Part shown: in pieces, positions 46,950 through 55,359 of the stretch
How positions within the stretch are numbered: position 1 is the stretch's first letter
How the letters are laid out: each line of letters opens with the position of its first letter
NCBI RefSeq assembly: GCF_007197555.1
Contig: NZ_CP041614.1
Coordinates: 3,774,001-3,838,000, forward strand
Direction of reading: 5' to 3'
DNA: 64,000 bases
From: Shewanella psychropiezotolerans
GTDB taxonomy: Bacteria > Pseudomonadota > Gammaproteobacteria > Enterobacterales > Shewanellaceae
The notes under the pieces: generated by a model
What the model saw: the letters and a program-made list of their open reading frames with translations, nothing else
Told to the model about the DNA's origin: nothing
The model's database searches: none
Made by a program: the position numbers and the translations under genes

Positions 46950-47618
46950 ATGACGCAATCTGTTCCCCTCATCGATGTCCCCTTCGAATTTCGCCATATT
47001 TGTTGGTTCTGTAATGAGCCTTCCAACTGCGTATTTGAATATCATGCAAGCGTGCATACGCCTCATTCCAGTTTAGCTGTTCCGGCATGTAAAGAGTGTC
47101 TCAAACTGGCTAAAAAAAGTCCGCTAACGTCTATTTGGGATTGCCAGCTAGCAGTCAAAGATGGATTAATGCGTATCTATGCCAAACACCTTGCCATAGG
47201 GGTTAATTGGACTGAGCAGGAATTAATCGACTCTGAGTTTTCCTGTAAAGTGTTTGAGGGCTTCAAGAAAAGCGCCTGGATGATGTACCTAATTGCCAGA
47301 GACAGAGTCAATGCCACTGGTTGGCCTCTGAGTTTAGATGGCGTCGACATAGATGATAGCGATTTTGTCGTGGGGTTTGAATTTGACGGGGTGAAATATA
47401 GCTCATTGTCGAAAGCTGTGTCTCATTACAGTCAAACCTTGGGCTTAGATAGACTTTTTTTCGAAGCTATTTTATCCCAGGTTGGACGCCAAAGATTTAG
47501 TTATGCCGTCAGAATAGCCCGTATCAACATAGCCTCCCCAAAAAGGGTGAAACAAGAGGTGGTAAAAGACATAGCCATTGAGCAAGGCACGCCTTTAGCC
47601 GAAAAAACTTGGTTCTAA
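46950..47618 (+). CDS. Hypothetical protein with N-terminal zinc-finger-like cysteines
   Basis: A 222-residue protein I cannot assign. Near the N-terminus are two cysteine pairs, CWFC (about residues 18-21) and CKEC (about 47-50), with a His-containing loop between, a layout like a treble-clef/HNH-type zinc site but without a visible HNH catalytic set. The rest is mixed alpha/beta, with no membrane segment. It may be co-transcribed with the DUF2750 gene. There is no strong Shine-Dalgarno before the ATG. Confidence 0.65.
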   Translation: MTQSVPLIDVPFEFRHICWFCNEPSNCVFEYHASVHTPHSSLAVPACKECLKLAKKSPLTSIWDCQLAVKDGLMRIYAKHLAIGVNWTEQELIDSEFSCKVFEGFKKSAWMMYLIARDRVNATGWPLSLDGVDIDDSDFVVGFEFDGVKYSSLSKAVSHYSQTLGLDRLFFEAILSQVGRQRFSYAVRIARINIASPKRVKQEVVKDIAIEQGTPLAEKTWF

Positions 47619-47632
47619 GCCCACTAGTTACC

Positions 47633-47662
47633 CTATCTAACTATCTAACTATCTAACTATCT
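47633..47662. repeat. 8-bp tandem repeat (CTATCTAA) at the cheV 3' end
   Basis: CTATCTAA is repeated three times plus CTATCT. The last unit contains the cheV stop codon, so the array overlaps the end of the coding region. Confidence 0.85.
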
Positions 47663-48590
47663 CTCTTAGCCTTTGCTGCACTACATCGACTAATAAGTCC
47701 GGCTGAAACTTAGAGATGAAACGATCACAGCCTACCTTCTCCACCATGGCCTTATTAAAGTTACCACTTAATGAGGTGTTCAATGTGATATAGAGGTCAT
47801 TCATGCGCTTATCGCTGCGGATTTCGCGGGTTAACTTATAACCATCCATCTCGGGCATTTCAGCGTCGGTGATCAACATTAAGATCTCATCCTGCACAGA
47901 CTTACCTTCATCACACCAACGCTGTAGCGTCCTTAGAGCCTGTAAACCGTCTGAGACTTCGAGGATCTCTATGCCTAATGGCTCGAGTGTCTCCTTTATC
48001 TGTCTTCGCGCCGTCGAGGAGTCATCGGCGATTAAAATCTTACGGCCCTGCATCTCGCCAACCAAGTCCTCATCGAGTACCCCTTCAGACAAGGTGATGT
48101 CATAATGAATGATCTCCGCCAACACCTTTTCCACGTCGATAATAGAAACGATTTGACTAACACCATCAATTTCGATGCGAGTGATCGCCGTTAAATAATT
48201 ATGCCTGCCAGCCGTTTTGGGGGGAGGTAAGATATCTCCCCAGGTCATATTGACAATATGCTCGACTTTACCCACCTTAAAACCCTGAACACTGCGATTA
48301 TACTCAGTGATGATCATGTTGGCATCATGCTCGCCTGTGATAGGTTTATAGCCGATGGCGCTACGAAGATCGATAACCGGGATGGAGGTTCCACGAATAT
48401 TAGCCACACCGCTGATATGTGGATGGCTACCAGGAACGGCACTCAATTGAGGCAATTTAACCACCTCTTTTACTTTAAATACATTGATTGCAAAAAGCTG
48501 AGTGGCATTGATTCGAAACAGTAAGAGTTCAAGCCGGTTTTCTCCTACAAGCTTGGTTCGTTGGTCAACCGAGTCGAGTACTTTTGCCAT
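47649..48590 (-). CDS. cheV: Chemotaxis protein CheV
   Basis: A 313-residue coupling protein with an N-terminal CheW-like domain (about residues 15-165; FKVKEVVKLPQLSAVPGSHP, ANIRGTSIPVIDLRSAIG) fused to a receiver domain (about 185-310) with the phospho-acceptor Asp in LITDAEMPEMDGYKL. It links chemoreceptors to CheA and can be phosphorylated for adaptation. It is a single gene here, far from the main flagellar cluster. The C-terminal codons lie in an 8-bp tandem repeat. Confidence 0.93.
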   Translation of the reverse strand: MAKVLDSVDQRTKLVGENRLELLLFRINATQLFAINVFKVKEVVKLPQLSAVPGSHPHISGVANIRGTSIPVIDLRSAIGYKPITGEHDANMIITEYNRSVQGFKVGKVEHIVNMTWGDILPPPKTAGRHNYLTAITRIEIDGVSQIVSIIDVEKVLAEIIHYDITLSEGVLDEDLVGEMQGRKILIADDSSTARRQIKETLEPLGIEILEVSDGLQALRTLQRWCDEGKSVQDEILMLITDAEMPEMDGYKLTREIRSDKRMNDLYITLNTSLSGNFNKAMVEKVGCDRFISKFQPDLLVDVVQQRLREIVR

Positions 48591-48747
48591 TATGTTGCTC
48601 TCAAAATAAAAGGTCTAAAAATAAGGGGACAAACATAAAGGCTATCCCGATAAAGCTCTTAGTGATTATAGACTTTATCACTAGCATTGAGCTGATAGAA
48701 ATCAAGTTAATCTCAAAATGATAACTAATGTTCAAGATTTTAAATGC

Positions 48748-50361
48748 CTATATTCTTGCCGCTATGGGTGCCACTGGAATGATACGAGAACCATGACTCA
48801 CTACAATATCCATGATGCCAAGATGTAGCGCTTCGGCCACCAACTGATAAGTCGGAAAACTAGTAGTTCCAACATAAGCGAATACGTTAACCTGCAAGCC
48901 GTGCAAGCCAAATCCTTGAAAAGTGACCCGTAGAGGGCTCTCATCCACCTCTTTATGCTGCTCAAGCATTGCCGTTATATCGGCAATAATGCCCTTCAAT
49001 TGCTCGGAAGAGGTCTCATAATCGAGCCTGATATCGGCCTTGAAACGGATTTTCTCACGCTCTGAGATATTCTCTATCTCCATCTCAGCTAATTTTGCAT
49101 TGGGCACATGGATCAAGGTTCTGTCTAAGGTTCTTATTTGAGTACACCTTAAACCAATCTGCTCGACTGTCCCCCTAATAGCACCAAACTGACAAAGCTG
49201 ACCCACCTTAATCGGAGCCGCTGAATATAAGGTAATAGTACCGATAAAGTTTTCTATCGATTGTTTAGAAGCCAAGGCTATGGCAACTCCACCTATTCCC
49301 ATCCCCGCCAAAATAGCACTGGCACTGAATCCCAGATGTTCCAGCCATACAAGGCCAGCAAGGGCAACAAAAATAACCCGAACAAAATTAGTCAAGGGTC
49401 CTAACAGAGAAGCCCCCTGTTGGTTGTTTTGTGCAAGCCAACGCCGTTTAAGACCCGCTTGAAAAATACCTAAAGAAGACCAGACCAACCATACGACAGC
49501 GATAAACAACAAAAAACCTGTGTTAACCATCTCCAATGCCATGGCCGAAATGCTACTGTGAGCCATCCAGGCTCTGTCTAATACCACGGCGATAAAGAAA
49601 CGTAATGGCCCGGCAACGATATAGCCCAACTCCTCTTTAAGCGCATAATTACTTTTCAAAATGATGAATTTAATGACCCAGGTTATTGGGATCACAACTA
49701 AAAAAGCGGCAGCCAGATACACTACGAGTAAAGTTAACTCCCAAAGATTCACTTTGAACAAACGACCTTCAGGTATGTTGTCAACAAACCACTCCACCAC
49801 AGGCCCGTAGCCTAGCTGATCATAGAGCGTTGGGATTTTGGCTACGGTAGCATTAGATATCTTCCAAATCGATCCCTGTTTACCTGGAACACGCTGCAGT
49901 AGTAATGAAACTTCACTGCTTTCCAGCTTTATTCGCCCAAAAGCATCCCTATAGGCCGGCAACATATCGTTATCTTTGCCCCGGGGAGAGTCATTGATCT
50001 GATCCAGATCAACCCAGATATTTCTGTCGATAATCGCTTGAAGTTTTGAGGCGTATTCTGCTCCCTTACCTTTAGCCATCCCATCTGGAAGATAACGCAG
50101 GTCTAAGTATTTAGCCGCCAAGACATAATCTTGTTCATAGGCCGCTTGGGTAAACCCTTCCAGGGTCCCCCTGGGAGTATCGCGTTTGAATTCATCCTTA
50201 TACTCATACTTTTGATGCACAGAGAGTTCAGTCGTGACTGATTGCTCATTTGACGCACCTTTGAGCACTCCCACCATGTTCGGCACGACTGCGGCACTGG
50301 CATGTGAGAATAAAAGGAGTGAACACCAGAAAAGAGGGAGAAACCAATGATTCAAACGCAT
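48748..50361 (-). CDS. MscS-family mechanosensitive channel with N-terminal periplasmic domain
   Basis: A 537-residue inner-membrane channel. The start chosen is ATG 50361, because it gives a signal peptide (MRLNHWFLPLFWCSLLLFSH then ASA); an upstream ATG at 50415 would spoil it. A periplasmic domain of about 170 residues is followed by several helices and the MscS core: pore helix region ASAILAGMGIGGVAIALASK and the beta domain GTVEQIGLRCTQIRTLDRTLIHVPN. It releases solutes under hypo-osmotic stress. It is monocistronic. Confidence 0.88.
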   Translation of the reverse strand: MRLNHWFLPLFWCSLLLFSHASAAVVPNMVGVLKGASNEQSVTTELSVHQKYEYKDEFKRDTPRGTLEGFTQAAYEQDYVLAAKYLDLRYLPDGMAKGKGAEYASKLQAIIDRNIWVDLDQINDSPRGKDNDMLPAYRDAFGRIKLESSEVSLLLQRVPGKQGSIWKISNATVAKIPTLYDQLGYGPVVEWFVDNIPEGRLFKVNLWELTLLVVYLAAAFLVVIPITWVIKFIILKSNYALKEELGYIVAGPLRFFIAVVLDRAWMAHSSISAMALEMVNTGFLLFIAVVWLVWSSLGIFQAGLKRRWLAQNNQQGASLLGPLTNFVRVIFVALAGLVWLEHLGFSASAILAGMGIGGVAIALASKQSIENFIGTITLYSAAPIKVGQLCQFGAIRGTVEQIGLRCTQIRTLDRTLIHVPNAKLAEMEIENISEREKIRFKADIRLDYETSSEQLKGIIADITAMLEQHKEVDESPLRVTFQGFGLHGLQVNVFAYVGTTSFPTYQLVAEALHLGIMDIVVSHGSRIIPVAPIAARI

Positions 50362-50480
50362 ACTTATCGACCGCCAATTAACAAAACACCCACAAATTCT
50401 ATCATTTATTACCATAAACGACAGTTTTACAGCTTAATTATATTGGCAACGAAAAAGCGCATAATAATGCTACAAGGGTA

Positions 50481-50508
50481 TTGACAAGCCCATTCTCGTC
50501 GATATAAT
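50481..50508 (+). promoter_or_regulatory. Consensus sigma70 promoter without an adjacent gene
   Basis: TTGACA (50481-50486), 16-bp spacer, TATAAT (50503-50508): both hexamers match consensus perfectly. The next supported gene starts at 50850, about 335 bases downstream. Confidence 0.75.
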
Positions 50509-50849
50509 AACCACTAGTTTTGAGACACCTTTATTTAATTTTCTTTGTTAGTCCGACTCCATATCGTCACTGCCTCGCAAAAATATTATAACTCCGGTTC
50601 AACTACTCAACTTTAGTCATCTAGCTGTCATACATCTGTGTTTAACTCGAATCCAATCGGTTTAGTGGTTATCTCACAAATTACAAATATTAACATTTAT
50701 TGATAACTAGTTTACTTGATTAAACCGTCGAAGATGGGTAGCCTCAAAACGAACTTAATGCTCATCTTTTGCTAATAGCTAAGGATTTTATTATTAAATA
50801 CAAACTGCTATTGATTAATACTAGCAGTAACACATAAGGAGTATGACCT
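50509..50849 (+). ncRNA. Candidate transcript: small RNA or long leader of the 57-residue gene
   Basis: This is the region transcribed from the consensus promoter at 50481. It has no supported coding frame. A CTGCTA/TAGCAG hairpin lies just before the Shine-Dalgarno of the gene at 50850. There is no clear internal terminator, so a long leader is somewhat more likely than a separate RNA. Confidence 0.3.
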
Positions 50850-51023
50850 ATGTCGTACAATGTAAATGGTCACCAGATCACAGTTAATTTTCCAGTAGAT
50901 TCTATTTCAGTAAATAAATCTTCTATCGCTTTCACCGATAGCCAAGGAAAAAACCGACAGACTTTCTCAAAGCGCACCGAAGCGTTGAAATTTATGAACT
51001 GGCTATTATCTGGCAGTAAATAA
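50850..51023 (+). CDS. Small hypothetical protein, 57 residues
   Basis: The frame starts MSYNVNGHQITVNFPVDSIS and ends WLLSGSK. A perfect AAGGAG (50836-50841) stands 8 bases before the ATG, which strongly supports translation. The composition is hydrophilic with a basic middle (KNRQTFSKRTEALKFMNW) and no membrane segment or signal. I do not recognise a family. It is flanked by long gaps and sits downstream of a consensus promoter, so it may be a regulated, well-expressed small protein. Confidence 0.65.
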   Translation: MSYNVNGHQITVNFPVDSISVNKSSIAFTDSQGKNRQTFSKRTEALKFMNWLLSGSK

Positions 51024-51332
51024 GTTTAAGTTAGTTCTTGTCAAACCTCTCACTAGGCTGCTAGTTAGAGTTAGTTAACACAATCAACAGATGCTAATCG
51101 ATACACTCCTCTCACTGGTATCGAATGTTTCCCCGCTAATAGACAGGAAACAGATAGGACCGGCACCATAAGTCGGCTATTAAGCAATAAAGCAACTCCT
51201 ACCTTTGGTTCAGGCTGTATCACTTTCACAGATACTTAGCCTGACCAAACGGTAAATACTCCCCAGAACGCATCTCATACATCCAAACGTCACTCTTGGT
51301 TCGAACAAATACTACCGATTAACATCATAATT
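51024..51332. other. Gap between the small gene and the broken desulfhydrase
   Basis: About 310 bases. I see no terminator, repeat or coding frame that I would support. Confidence 0.3.
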
Positions 51333-52251
51333 TCAATCACCGTACTTCCTCATGTATCTCGGCAGCATGGTTTCATTACCCAATAATCCCCCTTGGTGAA
51401 GATACAAGATAGGCACATCTTCTGAGCTCGTGTTTAGATAGTATTCCAGTGCCAGCCAGCCCAGAGGGTCATAAAGTAACTCGAAAGCGATGCCACTGAG
51501 TGAGAGCGTTTTCCACATCTCATAAAACTCAGGATACAATTTCCCGAAATGATACTTTTTTGCCAGAGTCACAATCTCGGGGTGATGTTTTGGATTGTCA
51601 GACAGCTCGGTAAATTGCTGAGTTAAGTAAGCACTCCCCCAACCGCGGCGCAGGTAAGCACGCGAATGTTTATCCCCTGTTCAACAAAATACTTATTAAC
51701 ATACAGAGCGGTAGTACCTGTACCGGACGGCAAAAAAACGACAAGATTATGTAATTCATTCTCATCAGCCCACTGCACGATCTCTTCAGCCAGTTTAGAC
51801 ACTCCAAACTCGGCATACTCGCAGCGACCTCCTTCAGGAACAAAAACAGCATTTTCCTCAAGCGGCAGTACAACCTCTTGTATATAAGTGTGAGTGTCCC
51901 GACCACCTCTGTCATCCAGAGTATCGAGTGATATGATATGGGCGCCATTAGCTAATGCCGCACCATAGTTACCACTTGGCTTGAGTTTGATGTGAGAGGC
52001 AATGTGATCCACATAGAAATCTAAACTCCACCCCTTAATTTTTGCTAGCGCCGACATAGAATAGAGGGAATTAGCCTGGGGGAGCCATAGCCGATGAGCT
52101 TAATCACTCCTGGAAAATCATGCTCGATGAAATAGGCAAATTTTCGTGCCTTGTTACCCGAGAATTCAGGGTGGAGCAGATCATCTCTCTTGACAAAAAT
52201 GTCTCTGTTAAACATCTCTATGGTATCGACTGGGGTGCGGCTTAACTTCAT
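51333..52251 (-). pseudogene. dcyD: D-cysteine desulfhydrase / ACC deaminase-like PLP enzyme, two frameshifts
   Basis: The family breaks D-cysteine into pyruvate, sulfide and ammonia. Three frames together make a full protein: MKLSRTPVDTIEMFNRDIFV with PLP-lysine region FSGNKARKF, then MSALAKIKGWSLDFYVDHIA to VLTCAAVGG, then YLTQQFTELSDNP through LAKKYHFGKLYPEFYEMW. Adding one base to the G5 run at 52078-52082 and one to the C5 run at 51636-51640 (plus strand) restores one continuous frame of about 300 residues. No other stop or missing motif is seen, so it is either a very young pseudogene or mis-sequenced. Confidence 0.85.
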
Positions 52252-52398
52252 TTCAAGGCATTATAGCTGGGATAGACAAGGAGTGATTTTACCACTGGGT
52301 ACGCCTTACAATCGACTAAAAGTACTAAAAGCTGATAAATCTCACTAGTACCCTTCCCAATAAGAACAATAAGCAATTGAAACTAAACAATTTAAATA

Positions 52399-52416
52399 CT
52401 TGGCACGTCTTCTGCT
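52399..52416 (+). promoter_or_regulatory. Sigma54 (RpoN) promoter of yccF
   Basis: TTGGCACGTCTTCTGCTT: GG at -24 and GC at -12 are separated by exactly 10 bases, and TGGCACG matches consensus fully; the -12 box CTGCT differs from TTGCW at one position. It lies 50 bases before the yccF ATG. Confidence 0.75.
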
Positions 52417-52466
52417 TAATAAGATTAAGAATGAAAATAAGAAACGATGTTTCACTGGAGGCCTAA

Positions 52467-52874
52467 ATGGCAGTATTACGGTTAGTTTTTAACATAGCTT
52501 GGTTTGTCCTTGGCGGCTTCATCATGGGATTAGCATGGTGGCTAGCTGGCCTACTTTGCTTTATCAGTATCATAGGTATCCCATTCGGACGCGCCTGTTT
52601 TGTCATAGGTGAAATGACATTTTGGCCCTTCGGTCAAGAACAGATGAATAGAAAACATCTAACGGGACAAGAAGATTTGGGTACTGGCGCTTTTGGCACA
52701 GTAGGGAATATTATCTGGTTTCTGTTATTTGGGATCTGGCTCGCAATCGGACATATCACACATGCCTTGGCTTGTTTTGTAACCATTATAGGCATACCTT
52801 TTGGTATTCAACATCTCAAACTTGCCATGTTAAGCCTAACGCCAATCGGCCAAACTGTGGTGGCGAAAGCCTAA
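52467..52874 (+). CDS. yccF: YccF-family membrane protein
   Basis: A 135-residue inner-membrane protein with two repeats of the DUF307 motif: FISIIGIPFGRACF (about residues 31-44) and FVTIIGIPFGIQHLKL (about 106-121). Each is preceded by a hydrophobic helix pair, giving about four helices. The function is unknown. GGAGG lies 6 bases before the ATG. A sigma54-type promoter precedes it, unusual for this family, and a stem-loop follows. Confidence 0.9.
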   Translation: MAVLRLVFNIAWFVLGGFIMGLAWWLAGLLCFISIIGIPFGRACFVIGEMTFWPFGQEQMNRKHLTGQEDLGTGAFGTVGNIIWFLLFGIWLAIGHITHALACFVTIIGIPFGIQHLKLAMLSLTPIGQTVVAKA

Positions 52875-52881
52875 AATAACG

Positions 52882-52921
52882 GCTAACGGTGGCCTAATCA
52901 AACCTATGGGCCACCGCTAGC
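52882..52921 (-). terminator. Stem-loop between convergent yccF and the solute-binding protein gene
   Basis: GCTAACGGTGGCC and GGCCACCGCTAGC pair over 13 bp with one A/C mismatch, which becomes a G-U pair on the minus strand. Moderate T-runs lie on both sides. It is probably a bidirectional terminator. Confidence 0.6.
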
Positions 52922-52931
52922 AGTTTTCCAA

Positions 52932-53645
52932 TTATTTATCAGACGCCGTAACAGAAGCCATATAATCATCCAAAATAGATTTAGCATCTATTCTAGTGAG
53001 TCCATGATTAACAATACTCCGCCACTTATGGCCATCAGGACTGTTTTTAAAGGCAACGTATAATTGTTTTTCTTCGAGCAACTTTTGATTCATCTGTAAC
53101 TTATCGGCTAATGGCTTCAAGTCATCTCTTGTCAATATAAACCTAAGTACATGTACATCGATCACGGCGCCATCCACACGACCAGTCGCCACCTTCTTGA
53201 TATTATGTTCATCAGAGCTGACAACTTCAACAGGCTGAGTCCCCTGCTTAATCATGATATCGAGATCGGCAGTATTCACATAGTCTCTAACTACGCCTAA
53301 TGTATAATCATTCAGATCGATAAGTTTTGGCCAACGGATAGGATTAATTTGTCTCTCTACAAGACCCAATGGGCTTACGCCGAGAGATTCAGAAAAAATA
53401 AAGGCCTGTGTCGGATACGAGTATTCGGGTAGATATCCCAGATACATAGAATCATCCCGGCTAGCCAATCTCACCGCCCGGCTCCAGGGATAAAAGTCGA
53501 CCGAGAGCTCATGACCCATGGCATTGAGAGCGGCGCGGGTGATAGCAATCAATGCGCCTTGATCCACCAGTTTTTTTCCGGAATAAGGTGGCCAGTGTAA
53601 CGAAGTCAACTTGAGGGTATCCGATTTAGCAGGCCCTATTAGCAA
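52932..53645 (-). CDS. Periplasmic amino-acid-type solute-binding protein (SBP_bac_3)
   Basis: This is a 237-residue protein of the family that binds polar amino acids or acts as an orphan sensor. It shows SLHWPPYSGKKLVDQGALIAI, MGHELSVDFYPWSRAVRLA and a GRVDGAVIDVHVLRFIL region. No transporter genes are near, so it is an orphan of the type common in Shewanella. The only in-frame start is TTG 53645, which cuts into an evident signal peptide: codons upstream read GLRLVLVLALL in frame but contain no ATG, GTG or TTG before a stop. The true start is uncertain. Confidence 0.75.
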   Translation of the reverse strand: MLIGPAKSDTLKLTSLHWPPYSGKKLVDQGALIAITRAALNAMGHELSVDFYPWSRAVRLASRDDSMYLGYLPEYSYPTQAFIFSESLGVSPLGLVERQINPIRWPKLIDLNDYTLGVVRDYVNTADLDIMIKQGTQPVEVVSSDEHNIKKVATGRVDGAVIDVHVLRFILTRDDLKPLADKLQMNQKLLEEKQLYVAFKNSPDGHKWRSIVNHGLTRIDAKSILDDYMASVTASDK

Positions 53646-53823
53646 TAGGGCTAAAACTAGTACAAGCCTAAGTCCGCACTTCCCTGATGAAGTACTGAAC
53701 CCAGTAAACGCAAAAATAATTCTTATTCGGTTAATGGAAATATCCTACTTGGCATCGATTTTACATAAGTATAGACAGTTTATACTTAACGGTTATCCGC
53801 ATAGTAATTAACCTTTGTTACAA

Positions 53824-53885
53824 TTGTCGACTGGCATAAGAGGCCTTTATAATGAGACATTGTCTAAAATAGACATGATTAGACA
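53824..53885 (+). promoter_or_regulatory. Promoter with TAGACA operator repeats before the PGPGW gene
   Basis: TTGTCG (53824-53829), 18-bp spacer, TATAAT (53848-53853). At the expected start site lies the palindrome TGTCTA-AAA-TAGACA (53861-53875), and a third TAGACA follows at 53880-53885. Such placement suits a repressor. Confidence 0.55.
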
Positions 53886-53894
53886 GGAGCAGGT

Positions 53895-54122
53895 ATGATT
53901 CGTAAGGCGCTTATCTCCATTATCGGTGGATTACTGACACTCGCCGGAATCGCTCTGTTGGCCCTGCCCGGACCAGCTTGGCTTCTATTGCCAATAGGGC
54001 TTGCCATATTAAGTCTTGAATACTCTTGGGCAAAGATCTGGCTTCGTAAGAGCCAGCGCCAGTTTTATGCTTCCGCCGCCTGGCTAGATAGAAAAATTCT
54101 ATTGTGGAAAATGAACGGCTAA
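53895..54122 (+). CDS. PGPGW-type small transmembrane protein
   Basis: A 75-residue membrane protein with one long hydrophobic hairpin around the conserved LALPGPAWLLLPIGLAILSLEY segment, a PGPGW-family signature in which this copy reads PGPAW. The C-terminal part is basic and amphipathic (WLRKSQRQFYASAAWLDRK). Function is unknown. AGGAG lies before the ATG, and a promoter with repeats is directly upstream. Confidence 0.75.
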   Translation: MIRKALISIIGGLLTLAGIALLALPGPAWLLLPIGLAILSLEYSWAKIWLRKSQRQFYASAAWLDRKILLWKMNG

Positions 54123-54369
54123 TAGCCGTGCTTAACCTCCCAAAGCCTCAGAGACAAGACCCTCTAGATCACAAACATGTTCAGATAGTGATCTGCATGT
54201 CTCTTCCTGCCTTAATCCCCACATAGAGTCTGAGATCTGCTTCACGATTACTTAATCCAAACATACGATAGCCCCTATCTAAACAAAGCGTTACCACCTT
54301 TAATTGTGAAGGAATAAGATAGCCTTATAAAATACCCACACAAAAAACAAGTATTAAATGAGGTCTAGT

Positions 54370-55359
54370 ATGAAGCGACTTACTTCAGTTTCTCTCGCCA
54401 TTCTCGCGGCTATCAGCACTGCCGCCATGGCTCAGGAACCTATCGAGATAATTGAACCGGCAAAAATCACTGCACCAGAAAAGGTCGAATTAGGTAAGAT
54501 GCTCTTTTTCGAACCAAGGCTCTCAAAATCGGGCTTCATTTCATGTAACTCATGCCACAACCTGTCATTAGGTGGCGTCGATGCACTGCCCACATCCATA
54601 GGTCACAACTGGCAACAAGGCCCCATAAATTCACCAACCGTGCTCAACGCCGAATACGGTTTAGCCCAATTCTGGGATGGACGAGCCAAAGATCTGCAAG
54701 AGCAAGCAGGTGGCCCTATCGCTAACCCCGGTGAGATGGGCTATACCCATGAGCTCGCAGTATCAACGGTGAAGTCTATGCCAGCATATCAGCTAAGATT
54801 TGAGGCGATATATGGTAAAGACGCTGTCAGTATTGACAACATTACCGATGCAATTGCTGAATTTGAAAAGACCTTAGTGACGCCAAATAGCCCATTCGAT
54901 CTATATCTTAAAGGCGATATGTCAGCAATCAGTGCAGAAGCGAAATCTGGTTATCAACTGTTTAAAGATAAAGGCTGTACTAGTTGTCACAACGGACCAG
55001 CTGTTGGTGGCACCATGTATATGAAGATGGGGCTAGTCAAACCTTTCCATACTACAAATCCCGCTGAAGGGCGTATTGCAGTAACCGGCAAAGAAGCCGA
55101 TAAATTCGTATTTAAGGTACCAACACTCAGAAATATCGAGTTGACCTATCCCTACTTCCACGACGGTGCGACTTGGACACTGGAAGAAGCGGTGAATACC
55201 ATGGCAGAGATCCAATTAGGACAGGAGTTAACTGAGGTAGAAACCAAAGAGATGGTGACTTTCCTTAAGTCTCTAACCGGTGAGCAGCCGCAGATAGTGT
55301 TACCTATCCTACCGCCATCGAATGCTAACACACCAAGACCAGTGCCATTTGGTGACTAG
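54370..55359 (+). CDS. ccpA: Dihaem cytochrome c peroxidase
   Basis: A 329-residue periplasmic enzyme that reduces hydrogen peroxide with electrons from cytochrome c. The start chosen is ATG 54370, with GAGG 6 bases upstream; it gives the signal peptide MKRLTSVSLAILAAISTAAM then AQ. Two haem-attachment sites are present: CNSCH (about residues 59-63, peroxidatic side) and CTSCH (about 204-208, electron-accepting side). The FDLYLKGD and FKVPTLRNIELTYPYFHDG motifs are typical. A terminator follows. Confidence 0.94.
   Translation: MKRLTSVSLAILAAISTAAMAQEPIEIIEPAKITAPEKVELGKMLFFEPRLSKSGFISCNSCHNLSLGGVDALPTSIGHNWQQGPINSPTVLNAEYGLAQFWDGRAKDLQEQAGGPIANPGEMGYTHELAVSTVKSMPAYQLRFEAIYGKDAVSIDNITDAIAEFEKTLVTPNSPFDLYLKGDMSAISAEAKSGYQLFKDKGCTSCHNGPAVGGTMYMKMGLVKPFHTTNPAEGRIAVTGKEADKFVFKVPTLRNIELTYPYFHDGATWTLEEAVNTMAEIQLGQELTEVETKEMVTFLKSLTGEQPQIVLPILPPSNANTPRPVPFGD

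Noticed and set aside
50362..50415. Upstream ATG for the MscS-type channel
   Set aside because: It adds a Cys-rich hydrophilic stretch that hides a normal signal peptide beginning at ATG 50361.
54160..54185. CRP site upstream of ccpA (TGTGATCTAGA half on the minus strand)
   Set aside because: One half-site is excellent but the second half is missing, so the full 22-bp site is not supported.
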